From: Quercus robur
Taxonomy: Eukaryota; Streptophyta; Magnoliopsida; Fagales; Fagaceae
Reading direction: 5' to 3'
Assembly (NCBI RefSeq): GCF_932294415.1
Contig: NC_065541.1
Location: 29,558,790 to 29,622,789 of the forward strand
DNA length: 64,000 bases
The position numbers were made by a program, and so were the translations under genes. Position 1 is the stretch's first letter. Every line of letters starts with the position of its first letter. The notes beneath the pieces are model-generated. The model ran no database searches. It worked only from the letters and a program-made list of their open reading frames with translations, and was not told the DNA's origin. Below, piece after piece: positions 11,751 to 21,862 of this stretch.

Positions 11751-13271
11751 GGTCAAGAGAATTCTCATTAGTTCTACCACTACTCCTACTGTGGAGTACT
11801 ACATGCAATGCAATGTTGTGCTCTTCCAGTTAAAAGTGTGTGAAGCAGTGGAGAAATTGAATAGAGACTTTCTATGGGGATCAACGCAAGAAAAGAGGAA
11901 ACTTCACATGGTCAAATGGAGTACTGTAACTTTACCCAAGAATCTTGAGGGACTTGGTATTATGGAAATGCGACCAAGGAATGAGAAAATCCTTGCTAAG
12001 CTTTGGTCAGATTTCTGGCTTTCCTTTGGACCTTTGAGATCCTGTGTCCAAGGACCTCTAACTCGAGAAGAACTCAGTCTATTAGTGGCTGACATCAAAG
12101 ATTAGGGGAGTAACTAGTTTCAGTGTATGCTCTCAATAAAATCACCTAAGGATGTGTGCAAACAGATTCAAGCTATCCCATTTTCTTTGAACTCGAACTC
12201 TGAGGATGTTTCCTGTTAGGCCTACTCGAAAGATGGCTCATTCTCTCTTAAATTTGCATACTTGTTAGCCAAAGGGTTAAATCCTTTGAACCCATCTTCT
12301 ATTTCTTATGAGTGGATCTGGAAAGCTTCTACAACACCTAGAATAATGTTCTTTTTATGGCTGTATTGGGATAATAGTGTTCCCACTTGCAAAGTGTTGG
12401 GTTCAAGGTGTTTTATTCTTGATAGAACTTGCCCAATTTGTAATAAGGAAGTTGAATCCCTATACCACATTCTTAGGGATCCCCTTTGACTACAAAGGGA
12501 CCTCTAAAGGCATTATGGACTGGATGCATTCTAACTCCACCTCTAAAGCAACTGTATCCTAACATGGCATATCTTGGAAAGTCATCTTCTCTATGGGTGT
12601 TTGGCACCTATGGCTTCATAGGAATATTTTTACCTTTAGAAAAAGAATGATTGATGAGAGCTTCCACATCCAATGTCTAAAGAAAACTACTGAGTTTTTT
12701 GCTATTGCTATGGAAGGAAGGAACAAGCTGGATAAATAACATCAGGTGGTGTCTTAGCAGAAGCCACCTCTGGGATGGGTGAAATTGAATATAGATGAGT
12801 CATCTCTAGGCAATCTGGGGCAAGTTGGCTGTGGAGGCCTGTTAAGAAATGAGAAAGGGGAGTGGATCAATGGTGTGCTTTGGTAGAACTATGGGCTTTT
12901 AGGATGGACTCATATTTGCTAAAGATGAAAACATCCCAAACCTGATTGTTGAACTTGATGCATTAGCTGTTGTCCATCTTATGAAAAAATCCAATAACAA
13001 CTTCTCACTTGAACCTTTCCTCATTGACTGTAGGCTCCTTTTGAACACTTTCCCTAGCTTGCAAGTTGTGCACGCATATAGGGAAGCAAACTGGTGCGCG
13101 GATACTTTAGCGAGACTAGGCAGCTCTAGTGTCGACTCCTTTATTTTGTTTTCTTATCCATCGCCTGTGGTGGATCAGCTATGTACCCTTGATAAAGAGG
13201 GAATCTTTTGTAATAGACTTATTTAATTTCAATGTCAGCTATCCTCTTTTACCCAAAAAAAAAAAAAAAAA
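11751..13271 (+). mobile_element. 5'-truncated LINE (L1/RTE-like, RNase H-bearing)
   Basis: The residual polyprotein shows the post-RT region (VEKLNRDFLWGSTQEKRKL and then LPKNLEGLGI, about 11840-11965). A zinc-finger reverse-transcriptase linker follows (EWIWKASTTP, then RTCPICNKEVESLYHIL, about 12310-12475). An RNase H domain comes last (GWVKLNIDESS near 12775, VHAYREANWCADTLARL near 13060-13118). Stops and frameshifts are frequent. It ends with a poly(A) tail at about 13254-13271, followed by the duplicated tcacaacaaa. The 5' RT and endonuclease parts are missing, as is usual for abortive reverse transcription. It inserted into a pararetrovirus copy. Confidence 0.9.
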
Positions 13272-13281
13272 TCACAACAAA

Positions 13282-14118
13282 TGGACTTCTTAAAATAAGA
13301 AATCAAGCACGAAATAATTGAAAAAAAACTAACCAGTGAAATCCTTCAACAAAAAATAGAACAAGAAGTTTGTTCGGAAACCCCTAATGCCTTTTGGTGC
13401 AAGAAGAAACATATAGTAAGACTACCTCATATAAAAGGTTTCAATGAAAGAAACATTCCAACCAAAGCACGACCAATTCAAATGAGTCAGAATGAATAGA
13501 ATACTGCAAAACATATATAAAAGATTTATAAAATAAAAGAATAATCAGAAAAAGTAAATCCCCTTGGTCGTGTTTAGTTTTTTATGTCCAAAAGAACACT
13601 AAACTTCAATGAGGAATACTAAGACTAGTTATCAATTACAAGCCACTAAAAAAAAATTATAATGAATGATATACCCTATCCCAAACAAAGAGGATCTAAT
13701 AAATAGATTAAGTCAAGCAATAATCTTTTCCAAATTTGACATGAAAAGTGGATTTTGGCAAATCCAAATTCACAAAGAAGATAAGTATAAAATTGCATTT
13801 ACAACCTCATTTGGACATTATGAATGGAATGTAATGCTCTTTGGATTGAAAAATGCTTCTAGTGAAATTCAAACTATAATGAATGGAAATTTCAATCCTT
13901 TCACAAATTGGTCAATTGTCTATATACATGATATCATCTACTCTAAATCAATAGAAGAACATTTTCCTCAAAAAAGAAAGAAAGAAAAAAAGATAAAAGA
14001 AGAACATTGGAAACATTTAAACACATTCCATGAAATCATTAAAATTAATGGTTTAGTTGTTTTTGCCCCCAAAGTCAAAATATTCCAAACAAAAGTTAGA
14101 TTTTTAGGGGGTTGGAGT
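13282..14118 (+). pseudogene. Endogenous pararetrovirus reverse-transcriptase fragment (Caulimoviridae-like)
   Basis: After the LINE the virus-derived frame resumes with TPNAFWCKKKHIVRLPHIKG (about 13379-13438) and, after stops, IIRKSKSPW. An intact stretch at 13666-14110 follows: YPIPNKEDLINRLSQA, IFSKFDMKSGFWQIQIHKED, then GHYEWNVMLFGLKNAS. This order is that of the RT fingers and palm of Caulimoviridae. The catalytic box reads YIHD at 13921-13932, where the first Asp of YIDD is replaced, so it cannot be active. Several upstream stops confirm decay. The fragment is cut at 14118 by the Tat element. Confidence 0.88.
14114..14118. other. Left target-site duplication of the Tat element (ggagt)
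   Basis: ggagt precedes the LTR at 14119 and recurs at 24466-24470 directly after the distal LTR. Confidence 0.95.
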
Positions 14119-14717
14119 TGTAAGAACCAAATGCAAGGCTGCTGGACCTTAGGTCACTTGGGCTCACAATTTATTTGTAGTGGGCTTAAGTATTTCCTAC
14201 AATGGGTCGTTCTCGGCAGAGAGACTCAAAGTAACACCCAGTTAGTACCCTCTCCTTGACTGTTTTCTCTCAATTTTTCTGAACCCCTTCTTCTCCCAAC
14301 TTTCTTCTATTTATAGCAAAGGTTAGTGGGGTGATCATGATTACAGTCACCGTTAGGGCTACTGAAGGTCCAGTATTATCTGGTTAAAGTGGTTGTTTAG
14401 GTGAAAGGGCGGTGCAGCATTTATGATCTTGGAACTTGGTTCCATTTTCACCGATTATGTTCGGCAACTCACGTTCCCGTGCATATCATGACCTTCCCGG
14501 ATATGACTCATGCGCTCTACCGGGAAAGATTTACCGGTCAACTCTGGGAACTTAACACCCAAAACTTGTTTTTATTCTAAGGCAGTTTCAAGAAAGGCAT
14601 AAGGTAACTGGAACTTTCTGCTGGGCCTGCGCCCAAGGCCGGTATGGGCTTAGGCCCGGGGCCTAGATGGGTCTGGGCCTAAGGCCAGTATGGGCTTTGG
14701 AAGCTCGGTACCGTACA
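14119..14717 (-). repeat. 3' LTR of the Tat element
   Basis: 599 bp with tgta...taca termini. By eye it differs from the LTR at 23867-24465 at about five substitutions and no indels. Confidence 0.96.
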
Positions 14718-14721
14718 ATAG

Positions 14722-14730
14722 CCCCCCCTT
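14722..14730 (-). other. Polypurine tract of the Tat element
   Basis: On the minus strand aaggggggg lies four bases before the 3' LTR start, the expected priming site for plus-strand DNA synthesis. Confidence 0.8.
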
Positions 14731-15009
14731 GATTCATACTCGGTCGCGAGGAGAATCAAGGAGCTGCCTGGGCTTTTTGGTCCTCGGGAATCTTCTAGCC
14801 TGGGACTTCTGGCTGTCACTTCTCATTAATATTCATCTCAAAAGACGCGCCGTTTCGCGGCGCCAGGCGCAGTCGTCATTATTGCCTGACGGTTCGTGAA
14901 CCGAAGCGGCGCGCAAATTGGTTACGCTTGGCATTCGTTGGGTCGCTCGTAGGCTGTGCCCATTTATTGCTTGATTAAGCGTTTCTTCTTCCCCCATCTC
15001 TTTTGGCTC

Positions 15010-15017
15010 TATAAATA
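15010..15017 (+). promoter_or_regulatory. Putative TATA box of the antisense gene
   Basis: tataaata in the context ggctctataaatagtcc lies about 200 bp upstream of the predicted start codon at 15212, on the strand opposite to gag-pol. A possible 5'-UTR intron follows (donor aaa/gtaagt near 15137, acceptor ttttag near 15202). Both are inferences from motif and position. Confidence 0.5.
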
Positions 15018-15211
15018 GTCCTTCCCCAAACATCATTCCATTTTTCCTTCGCCTCTGATCTTTAGTGCCTACTCTCTGCCGATCACATTTCTGTGCGCTT
15101 GCTTGCTCAGCGTTCTCTTGCTCCTTAGAACCCAAAGTAAGTCTTCCTTCCCCTTCCTGTTCCTTCAGCTTTGTTTCTTTGAGTTCATTCTTGTAGTTTT
15201 AGGCTTTATAG

Positions 15212-17496
15212 ATGGGTTATTCTTACCTTCTAGATACCCCGGCCGCTTTGGCCACCTTTAGGAGTAAATTTAGTATTCCCGATGACGTGGACGTGGCTTA
15301 CTGCCATGAGAGTGATATGGAACTCCACTGAGGGCAGGGTACAGCCTTCTTTCCTTTGATGTCCATTTTAGAAGGTGGGGTTAGGTTCCCGGTAGATCCC
15401 CTCCTGATAAGCACGCTCACCTACTATGGGCTGTGCCCCGACCAGCTTCCCCCCAATTTTTACCGGGTAGTTAGTTGTGTCAGCCAGTTGAACCATACCT
15501 TTAACTTACAATTAGACCACCATGATATTAACCAAATGTACAGCCTCTGTAGGAGCAAATCCACAAATTATTACTTAAAGACGAGGGATGCTCGGGTACG
15601 GCTGATATCGTGCCTACCCGATTCGAACAGGAACTCCGCCGGAGAGTTCGTCAGGGTGCGCGGCAATTGGTTTGCCGGGGAGATCCCTTGCCCCCTCACA
15701 CGGCGTGAAGTGGGTTCGTACCATCCCCTTCTTATAATTGTTTGTGTAAAGAAAAATCTTTTATTGTTAAAAGCTAATGCGTCACCTGTTCTTTTGCAGA
15801 CGGCAAAGTGTTTGTTCAGGACCTCAGAGCCGTCCACACCAGGGACTTAAACTTCGTCCTCCGTTCCGAGATCTACGTGCATTGGGACGGGCAACTACGG
15901 GCCTCACACCTGATCCTCGGCGTGGAACCGGTTTACTCTACTTGGCAGCCTTTCAAGCAGGCGCTGATAGTTGACAGCCCCCTGCTATCGTACATAGACG
16001 TCCAGTACGTGAATTTCTTGCCGCCAAAGCTTACAACCGGGGAAGCGAGGGAATCTGGTCGGCGGTTCACTGCCGCGGACGAACTAGTCCCCCTGCGAGA
16101 CGATTCCGCGGAACAGGTATCCCTGCGCCTTAGAGAGAGAGCTCACGAAGCCATACAACAAGGGGATCAAGCCCAAGAGCAGCCCCATCCCGAGGATCCA
16201 CCCGCCGAGCATAATCAGCAAGTGATAGAAGCAGCTAACTTGCCAGCTGAAGCGATCCAGCCCGGTGCAAGAATGGTGGCAAGGAGAGTAATGACCCTTG
16301 ACAGGTTCGTGCCTGGTGCCCGGCCGACCAGCCAGCCCCCGCCTACTCAGGGTCGGGGTCCAGTGTCTCAGCCTCCTCCCCCTCCGCAGTCCGGACGGGC
16401 CCGTAAGAAACAGAATGTAACCGAGCAACCCTCAACGGGCCCGGGGGATGCCGCTGTCCAGACTCCTCCCCGACCAGCAGGGGGAATTGTTATGTGCGAG
16501 CCGCCAACCGAAGCTGGCACGGGGGGCGCGTCCTCCTCCCAAGTGGCTCCTGCGTGGGAGCCAAAGTTCCTTCTGGACGGCAAGCCATTGCCCTCAACCG
16601 CCTCTGTTCGGATGTGGGATAAGGGCGAGGGCGGCCGTATTGCCCAAACCTTGGCTAGAGCTCTCCAACTTCCCGAGGACGTGCACGCCTTTGATGATGG
16701 GTCCGAGGAGTCCGTGGGGCGCCGGTTAGAGTGGCACGCCATCGCGGTAATTCTTTTGTCTATTTACTCCATGTAAATTTCCTTTTGTCTCTTTGCTAAC
16801 CTTCGTGCTTGCTAGGCCGCTCAACTGGCTCACATTGTGGCTGCCCGGGCACGGGAGCTTGATGAGGAGAATGAGCGCGAGAAGGGGGCGCGGGAGTCAG
16901 CGGTAAAAACGGCTAAGGAAAAGCTGAAGATTGCTGAGGCTGCTGAGAAGAAGGCTGCTGCCGCGGAGAAGTTCCGGGTATTAGCCGAAAAAAGGAATGC
17001 AGAGCTCCTGACCAAGCAAAACGAGATGGAGCTCAAACTAGCCGAAGCCCTCAGCCTCAACACTTCCCATGCCGAGGAGATAGCCGATCTCAGGGCAGGC
17101 TTGGCGGCCGCGGAGCAAAAGTGGTATGACGTAGGCTTTGCCGACGCCGAGAATTCCGCAAAGCCGGTAGTGGCTCGGGCTCGGCACATGGGTTTCGAGG
17201 CCGGGTGGTTTGCCGCTCTTCAGGCAATGGGAGTTCCTGAAGATTCGCCGTTGAGAGACCCCGGCCAGATCCCATTTTCGAACCCTGTACCTGCCGTCCA
17301 GAACGCCCCGGCTACTTTTGACGAGGAGGAGACGGCCAGTATGAGGGAGTTGGTTGAGCAAATCGATTCTCATGCCGAGCCCGAGGACATGGAGGTCACG
17401 AGCATACCTACCGTGCAGGAGCTTCTTGGTGAGGGCCAGCCTTTTCCCCTGACCGTCCAGCAGGAAGTGCCACCACCGACTCAACCTCCCAGCTGA
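15212..17496 (+). CDS. Antisense, apparently spliced gene of the Tat element (extra ORF)
   Basis: Three exons can be assembled: 15212-15713, 15800-16746 and 16816-17496. Both introns (86 and 69 bp) have GT-AG ends and phases that fit, giving 709 residues. The N-terminal third (exon 1, e.g. GVRFPVDPLLISTLTYYGL) resembles plant proteins annotated as putative transposon or gag-like proteins. The middle is Pro/Gln-rich. The C-terminal exon is a strongly charged Ala/Glu/Lys coiled coil (EKLKIAEAAEKKAAAAEKFR). Extra antisense ORFs between pol and the 3' LTR are known in Tat elements; their function is unknown. A TGA at 15329-15331 interrupts codon 40, but an in-frame ATG at 15359 could restart. GC content is higher than in the surroundings. 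Confidence 0.75.
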
Positions 17497-17531
17497 TTTT
17501 ACTTTTACTTGTTAGCTTATTTTTATTTTAC

Positions 17532-17645
17532 TTTTATTTGCCTACGTCACCGGGATGTGGTGATTGAACAATTGTTTTTACTTATTGGTTTTATTTGCCC
17601 ACGTCACCGGGATGTGGTGATTGAACAATTGCTTTTACCTGTTTA
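17532..17645 (+). repeat. Two tandem copies of a 57-bp unit
   Basis: The word cacgtcaccgggatgtggtg (first copy tacgtcacc...) recurs 57 bases apart with nearly identical flanks, directly downstream of the antisense gene's stop. It may form part of that gene's 3' UTR. Confidence 0.8.
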
Positions 17646-17849
17646 ATTAGTAGTCTGTTTTCTTTTTCCGTCTCAATTTGTTGAATGAAATTATCTCTGA
17701 TTGTGTTTTGCTTGAATTATATCAGTGCTATGGCCGCTTAATAGAATGGTACCCCCGAAAACCTGTTGTGCGGCGCTGTGGGTAATTTGAGAGCGCTATT
17801 GGACTTAGTTTTTGCAAAAGGGTTAGGTTTTTATCAGGTTTTGGTTTAA

Positions 17850-18370
17850 CCGAGAATTGTGTTTTCGTCCTTATAGATTTGATTGTAAGGTTCTCACCTG
17901 CTCGGCGATATTGATCGAGCCGAGGGTCAGGTTTCCGTCCTTAAGATTTATTTGTAAGGTTTTAACCTGCTCGGCGATATTGATCGAGCCGAGGGTCAGG
18001 TTTCCGTCCTTAAGATTTATTTGTAAGGTTTTAACTTGTTCGGCGATATTGATCGAGCCGAGGGTCAGGTTTCTGTCCTTAGGATTTATTCGTAAGGTTT
18101 TCACCTGCTCGGCGATAATGATCGAGCCGAGGGTCAGGTTTCTGTCCTTAGGATTTATTCGTAAGGTTTTCACCTGCTCGGCGATATTGATCGAGCCGAG
18201 GGTCAGGTTTCTGTCCTTAGGATTTATTCGTAAGGTTTTCACCTGCTCGGCGATATTGATCGAGCCGAGGGTCAGGTTTCTGTCCTTAGGATTTATTCGT
18301 AAGGTTTTCACCTGCTCGACGATATTGATCGAGCCGAGGGTTAGGTTTCTGTCCTTAGGATTTATTGGCG
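17850..18370. repeat. Tandem array, about 7.5 units of 69 bp
   Basis: Unit landmarks (ctcggcgatattgatcgagc) fall at 17901, 17970, 18039, 18108, 18177, 18246 and 18315. Every unit contains the inverted pair ctcggc...gccgag. Because 69 is a multiple of three, frames stay open through the array on both strands. It sits between the pol stop (18470) and the antisense gene. Confidence 0.97.
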
Positions 18371-18469
18371 ATTCTCTTGGTGTGGTTACGGGGTCAAAAA
18401 CAGCACAGACAAAAAAGTTCATCATGCCCTTAGCCTTAATATAATACAAGTTTTGGCTTACATTGATGG

Positions 18470-21400
18470 TTACACGTAGAATTTCTTCAGGTTGTTGGCG
18501 TTCCATGGTCGGGGGAGCGGCCTCTCGTCCAGATCCTCCAAGTAGTAGGCCCCTGCACCTGCGACAGCCGTGACTCTGTATGGTCCCTCCCAACTCTGAG
18601 CAAGCTTCCCTGCAGCCATGTCCCGCATGTTCCCCACTACCCTTCTTAACACTAATTCCCCGGCACTGAATTCCCTGGTCTTTACATTTCGGTTGTACCT
18701 TTGCGCCAGCTTCTGCTGATACTCGGCAAGACGTACGGTCGCGGCTTCCCTGCATTCTTCTAGCCAGTCCAAATGCTCCATCATAAGGTCGGTGTTCTGT
18801 ATGGGGTCAAACCCGGCGACCCGTGCACTGCATAAGCTCACCTCGGTTGGTATCACTGCTTCTGCTCCGTATGCCAGAGAAAATGGGGTTTCCCCCGTGG
18901 ATCTCCTGGGGGTTGTGCGGTAGGCCCATAAAACACTGGGTAGTTCTTCTGCCCATCTTCCTTTCGCTCTATCCAACCTTCTCTTGAGCCCGTTCAAAAT
19001 AGTCTTGTTTACTGCTTCAGCTTGGTCGTTGCTCTGGGGGTATGCCGGGGTTGAATACTTGTTCTTGATGCCGAGCTCGCTGCAAAAAGTCCGAAAAGCG
19101 TTGCTGTCGAACTGTAGCCCGTTGTCTGTCACTAGTGAATTCGGTACCCCAAACCTTGTGACTATGTTTTTCCACACAAATTTTTTCACGTCAGTATCCC
19201 GGATATTGGCCAAGGCTTCAGCTTCAGCCCACTTTGTGAAGTAATCCACAGCCACCAGTACAAAACGGCGGTTCCCCGTTGCTCGGGGGAATGGCCCGAG
19301 GATGTCAAGCCCCCATTGTGCAAATGGCCACGGGCTGCTGACAGGATTTAGATGTCCTGCCGGCTGATGGATCATTGGGGCGTGCTTTTGACATTGTTCG
19401 CAACTCCGAACGTATTCGGCGGCGTCCTTTTGCATCTGTGGCCACCAAAACCCCTGCGTCATTGCTCTGTGTGCTAAAGATCGTCCCCCAGCATGCCCGC
19501 CGCATACTCCTTCATGCAGCTCGGTTAGAAGCTCCTTGACTCTTTCAGGATGCAGGCACATGAGGTAAGGGCCCGCGAAGGACCTTCTGTACAACTTTCG
19601 GTCTGAAGACAACCAGTACCTGGGAGCCATTCGTCGAATCTTGTTGGCCTCGGCCTCATCCTCTGGAACTTTATCTTCGGAAAGAAAGTCTATGATCGGG
19701 TTCATCCAGCATGGTCCGGCCACCGCAACCTGCGCAACCTCTACTCCGGCCTGGTCGAGAGCAGTCTTCACACAGATGCTTGGCTCCCTTATAAGTTCAA
19801 TCGTGATAAGCCTCGGGGTGTCCTCGGTAGCCGATGAGGCTAACGTGGCAAGAGAGTCAGCATGCTTGTTTTGTGACCGGGCTACTTGGGATATCTTTAC
19901 CGTTCCAAATTGACCGATAATTTGCTTTGCCGTCCTTAGATAAGCTTTCATTCGGGGATCCCGAGCCTCGAAGTCCCCAGTGATCTGATAAACAACCAGC
20001 CGAGAGTCCGAGTAGATTTCCACGTCCTTGGCGCCCAGATGCAATACTGCCCTCAATCCGGCCAGCAGGGCTTCATATTCGGCTTCGTTGTTCGAGGCTT
20101 TGAACCCCAATCTGAAGGAGTGTTCCAGTCGCATACCTTCAGGGGTGACAATGACAATACCAGCCCCGGCCCCCATAGCATTTGATGCGCCGTCCACAAA
20201 TAACCTCCACGGGCGAATCTCCGCACTACAGATTACCTTGCCTTCATTCTTAGGTGTAAATTCCGCGATGAAATCAGCGAGAACCTGCCCTTTCACCGAG
20301 CTTCTAGGTCGGTATCTTATGTCAAACGATCCCAACCGAGTCCCCCATTTAGCAATCCGTCCTGTGAAATCGGATCTCTTCAACAGTGATTGCAATGGAT
20401 ACTCGGTGAGGACGAACACTGTGTATGCCTGGAAGTAGTGTGGTAACTTCCTAGTGGCGTGCACCAAGGCCAAAACCAACTTTTCAAGAGGCAGGTACCT
20501 CGTCTCGGCATCGACCAAGGTCTTGCTCACGTAATACACCGGCATTTGCACTCCCCGGTCCCTTAGTAACACAGCATTTACGGCATGATTGGTGACTGCA
20601 AGGTACATAAACAGATCCTCCCCGGGCTCCGGGGCCGTCAACCTCGGCGCCTTTGCCAAATATTCCTTTAGTTCTCGAAAAGCTTCATCGCAGCTTTCAT
20701 CCCACTGAAACCCCTTCCACTTCTTCAGAAGTTGATAGAATGGCCGGCAGCGATCGGCAAACTTGGAGATGAATCGGTTCAGGGCGGCCAACATCCCGGT
20801 GAGCACTTGCACCTCCTTAGGATTGCTCGGTGGTTTGAGGCGATTGACGGCCTCTATTTGGTCGGGGTTAGCCTCTATTCCCCGAGTGGAGATCAGATAA
20901 CCCAGGAACTTGCCAGCCCCCACTCCGAAAGTGCACTTTTCGGCATTGAGGCGCAGCCTGTGTCGTCGTAGTATCTCGCATACTCCCCGAAGGTCTTCAG
21001 TATGCAGCGACTCCTTTATGCTTTTTACCACCATGTCGTCGATATAGACTTCAACCGTGCACCCAATTTTTTCCCGGAACATCCTTGTCATCATACGCTG
21101 GTAGGTGGCCCCGGCATTCTTCAATCCAAACGGCATGACCTCGTAGTGATAGTTTGCGTTCGGGGATATGAATGCTGTCTTCTCTCGGTCCTCAGGCGCC
21201 AAGGCAATCTGGTGGTAGCCTTGGAAGGCGTCCAGGAAACTCATTCTCGGGTGCCCGTACGTGGCATCCACTAGCTGATCAATCTTGGGCATCGGGAATG
21301 GATCCTTGGGACACGCTCTGTTCAAATCGGTGAAGTCCATGCAAACTCTCCATTTACCGCTCTTCTTCTTCACTACGACAGTGTTTGCTAGCCATCTCGG

Positions 21401-21700
21401 GAAGAATATTTCTTTTATGACCCCGGCTTCCTTCAGTCGCTGGACCTCCAGGTTTACTGCATCGACGTGTTCCTTTGATGCTCTTCTCGGTTTCTGCTTT
21501 TTCGGGGGAAATGATGGGTCCACATTGAGTTTGTGAACAATGAACTCGGGGTCTACGCCGGGCACTTCATACGGGTTCCACACGAAGACATCTATGTTCT
21601 GCAACAGGAACAACAACATCTCTACCCTTTCCCGGTCATTCATGCTTGTACCTATCTGGAAGTATTTGTCACTATTTGGGAGAATTCTTACCTTCAGCAC
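18470..21700 (-). CDS. pol: Tat pol: reverse transcriptase, dual RNase H, integrase
   Basis: The frame encodes 1076 residues from the first Met at 21700. RT spans roughly residues 60-290, with MDFTDLNRACPKD near 121 and intact YIDD at 219-222. The classical RNase H that follows (about 360-480) lacks its acidic residues (LFMYLAVTNHAVNAVL). A second, archaeal-type RNase H covers about 497-622 with D503, E541, D565 and D615. Integrase has an HHCC finger (H729, H736, C767, C770) and the D,D35E triad D799, D859, E895. A WEGPY module follows, with no chromodomain. The stop is directly after NNLKKFYV. The frame is continuous with gag-pro upstream except for three nonsense codons. Confidence 0.96.
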   Translation of the reverse strand: MLKVRILPNSDKYFQIGTSMNDRERVEMLLFLLQNIDVFVWNPYEVPGVDPEFIVHKLNVDPSFPPKKQKPRRASKEHVDAVNLEVQRLKEAGVIKEIFFPRWLANTVVVKKKSGKWRVCMDFTDLNRACPKDPFPMPKIDQLVDATYGHPRMSFLDAFQGYHQIALAPEDREKTAFISPNANYHYEVMPFGLKNAGATYQRMMTRMFREKIGCTVEVYIDDMVVKSIKESLHTEDLRGVCEILRRHRLRLNAEKCTFGVGAGKFLGYLISTRGIEANPDQIEAVNRLKPPSNPKEVQVLTGMLAALNRFISKFADRCRPFYQLLKKWKGFQWDESCDEAFRELKEYLAKAPRLTAPEPGEDLFMYLAVTNHAVNAVLLRDRGVQMPVYYVSKTLVDAETRYLPLEKLVLALVHATRKLPHYFQAYTVFVLTEYPLQSLLKRSDFTGRIAKWGTRLGSFDIRYRPRSSVKGQVLADFIAEFTPKNEGKVICSAEIRPWRLFVDGASNAMGAGAGIVIVTPEGMRLEHSFRLGFKASNNEAEYEALLAGLRAVLHLGAKDVEIYSDSRLVVYQITGDFEARDPRMKAYLRTAKQIIGQFGTVKISQVARSQNKHADSLATLASSATEDTPRLITIELIREPSICVKTALDQAGVEVAQVAVAGPCWMNPIIDFLSEDKVPEDEAEANKIRRMAPRYWLSSDRKLYRRSFAGPYLMCLHPERVKELLTELHEGVCGGHAGGRSLAHRAMTQGFWWPQMQKDAAEYVRSCEQCQKHAPMIHQPAGHLNPVSSPWPFAQWGLDILGPFPRATGNRRFVLVAVDYFTKWAEAEALANIRDTDVKKFVWKNIVTRFGVPNSLVTDNGLQFDSNAFRTFCSELGIKNKYSTPAYPQSNDQAEAVNKTILNGLKRRLDRAKGRWAEELPSVLWAYRTTPRRSTGETPFSLAYGAEAVIPTEVSLCSARVAGFDPIQNTDLMMEHLDWLEECREAATVRLAEYQQKLAQRYNRNVKTREFSAGELVLRRVVGNMRDMAAGKLAQSWEGPYRVTAVAGAGAYYLEDLDERPLPRPWNANNLKKFYV

Positions 21701-21745
21701 CTCCTCGGCAACGTCCGCCCCATTTTCCCGGGGTATCTGTAATTG

Positions 21746-21862
21746 CTATGCAGTCTCTTTCTCAGCGTGCTCAGCTTGGCCGAGCTATTCCTTTTCCCAC
21801 CGGACCGCGGCTACGAGGCATTGCTTCGCCACCTGTTGATTCCCCCTTACCTCTACAACTCA
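21746..21862 (-). other. Three in-frame nonsense codons between protease and RT
   Basis: Reading on in the gag-pro frame, stops occur at 21862-21860 (TGA), 21787-21785 (TAG) and 21748-21746 (TAG). The same frame then runs into pol without a shift. The intervening codons still look like coding sequence. Confidence 0.9.

Noticed and set aside
17871..18755. 294-codon minus-strand frame with 23-residue repeats
   Set aside because: It overlaps the pol 3' end in another frame and is open because the array unit is a multiple of three; no family match is known to me.
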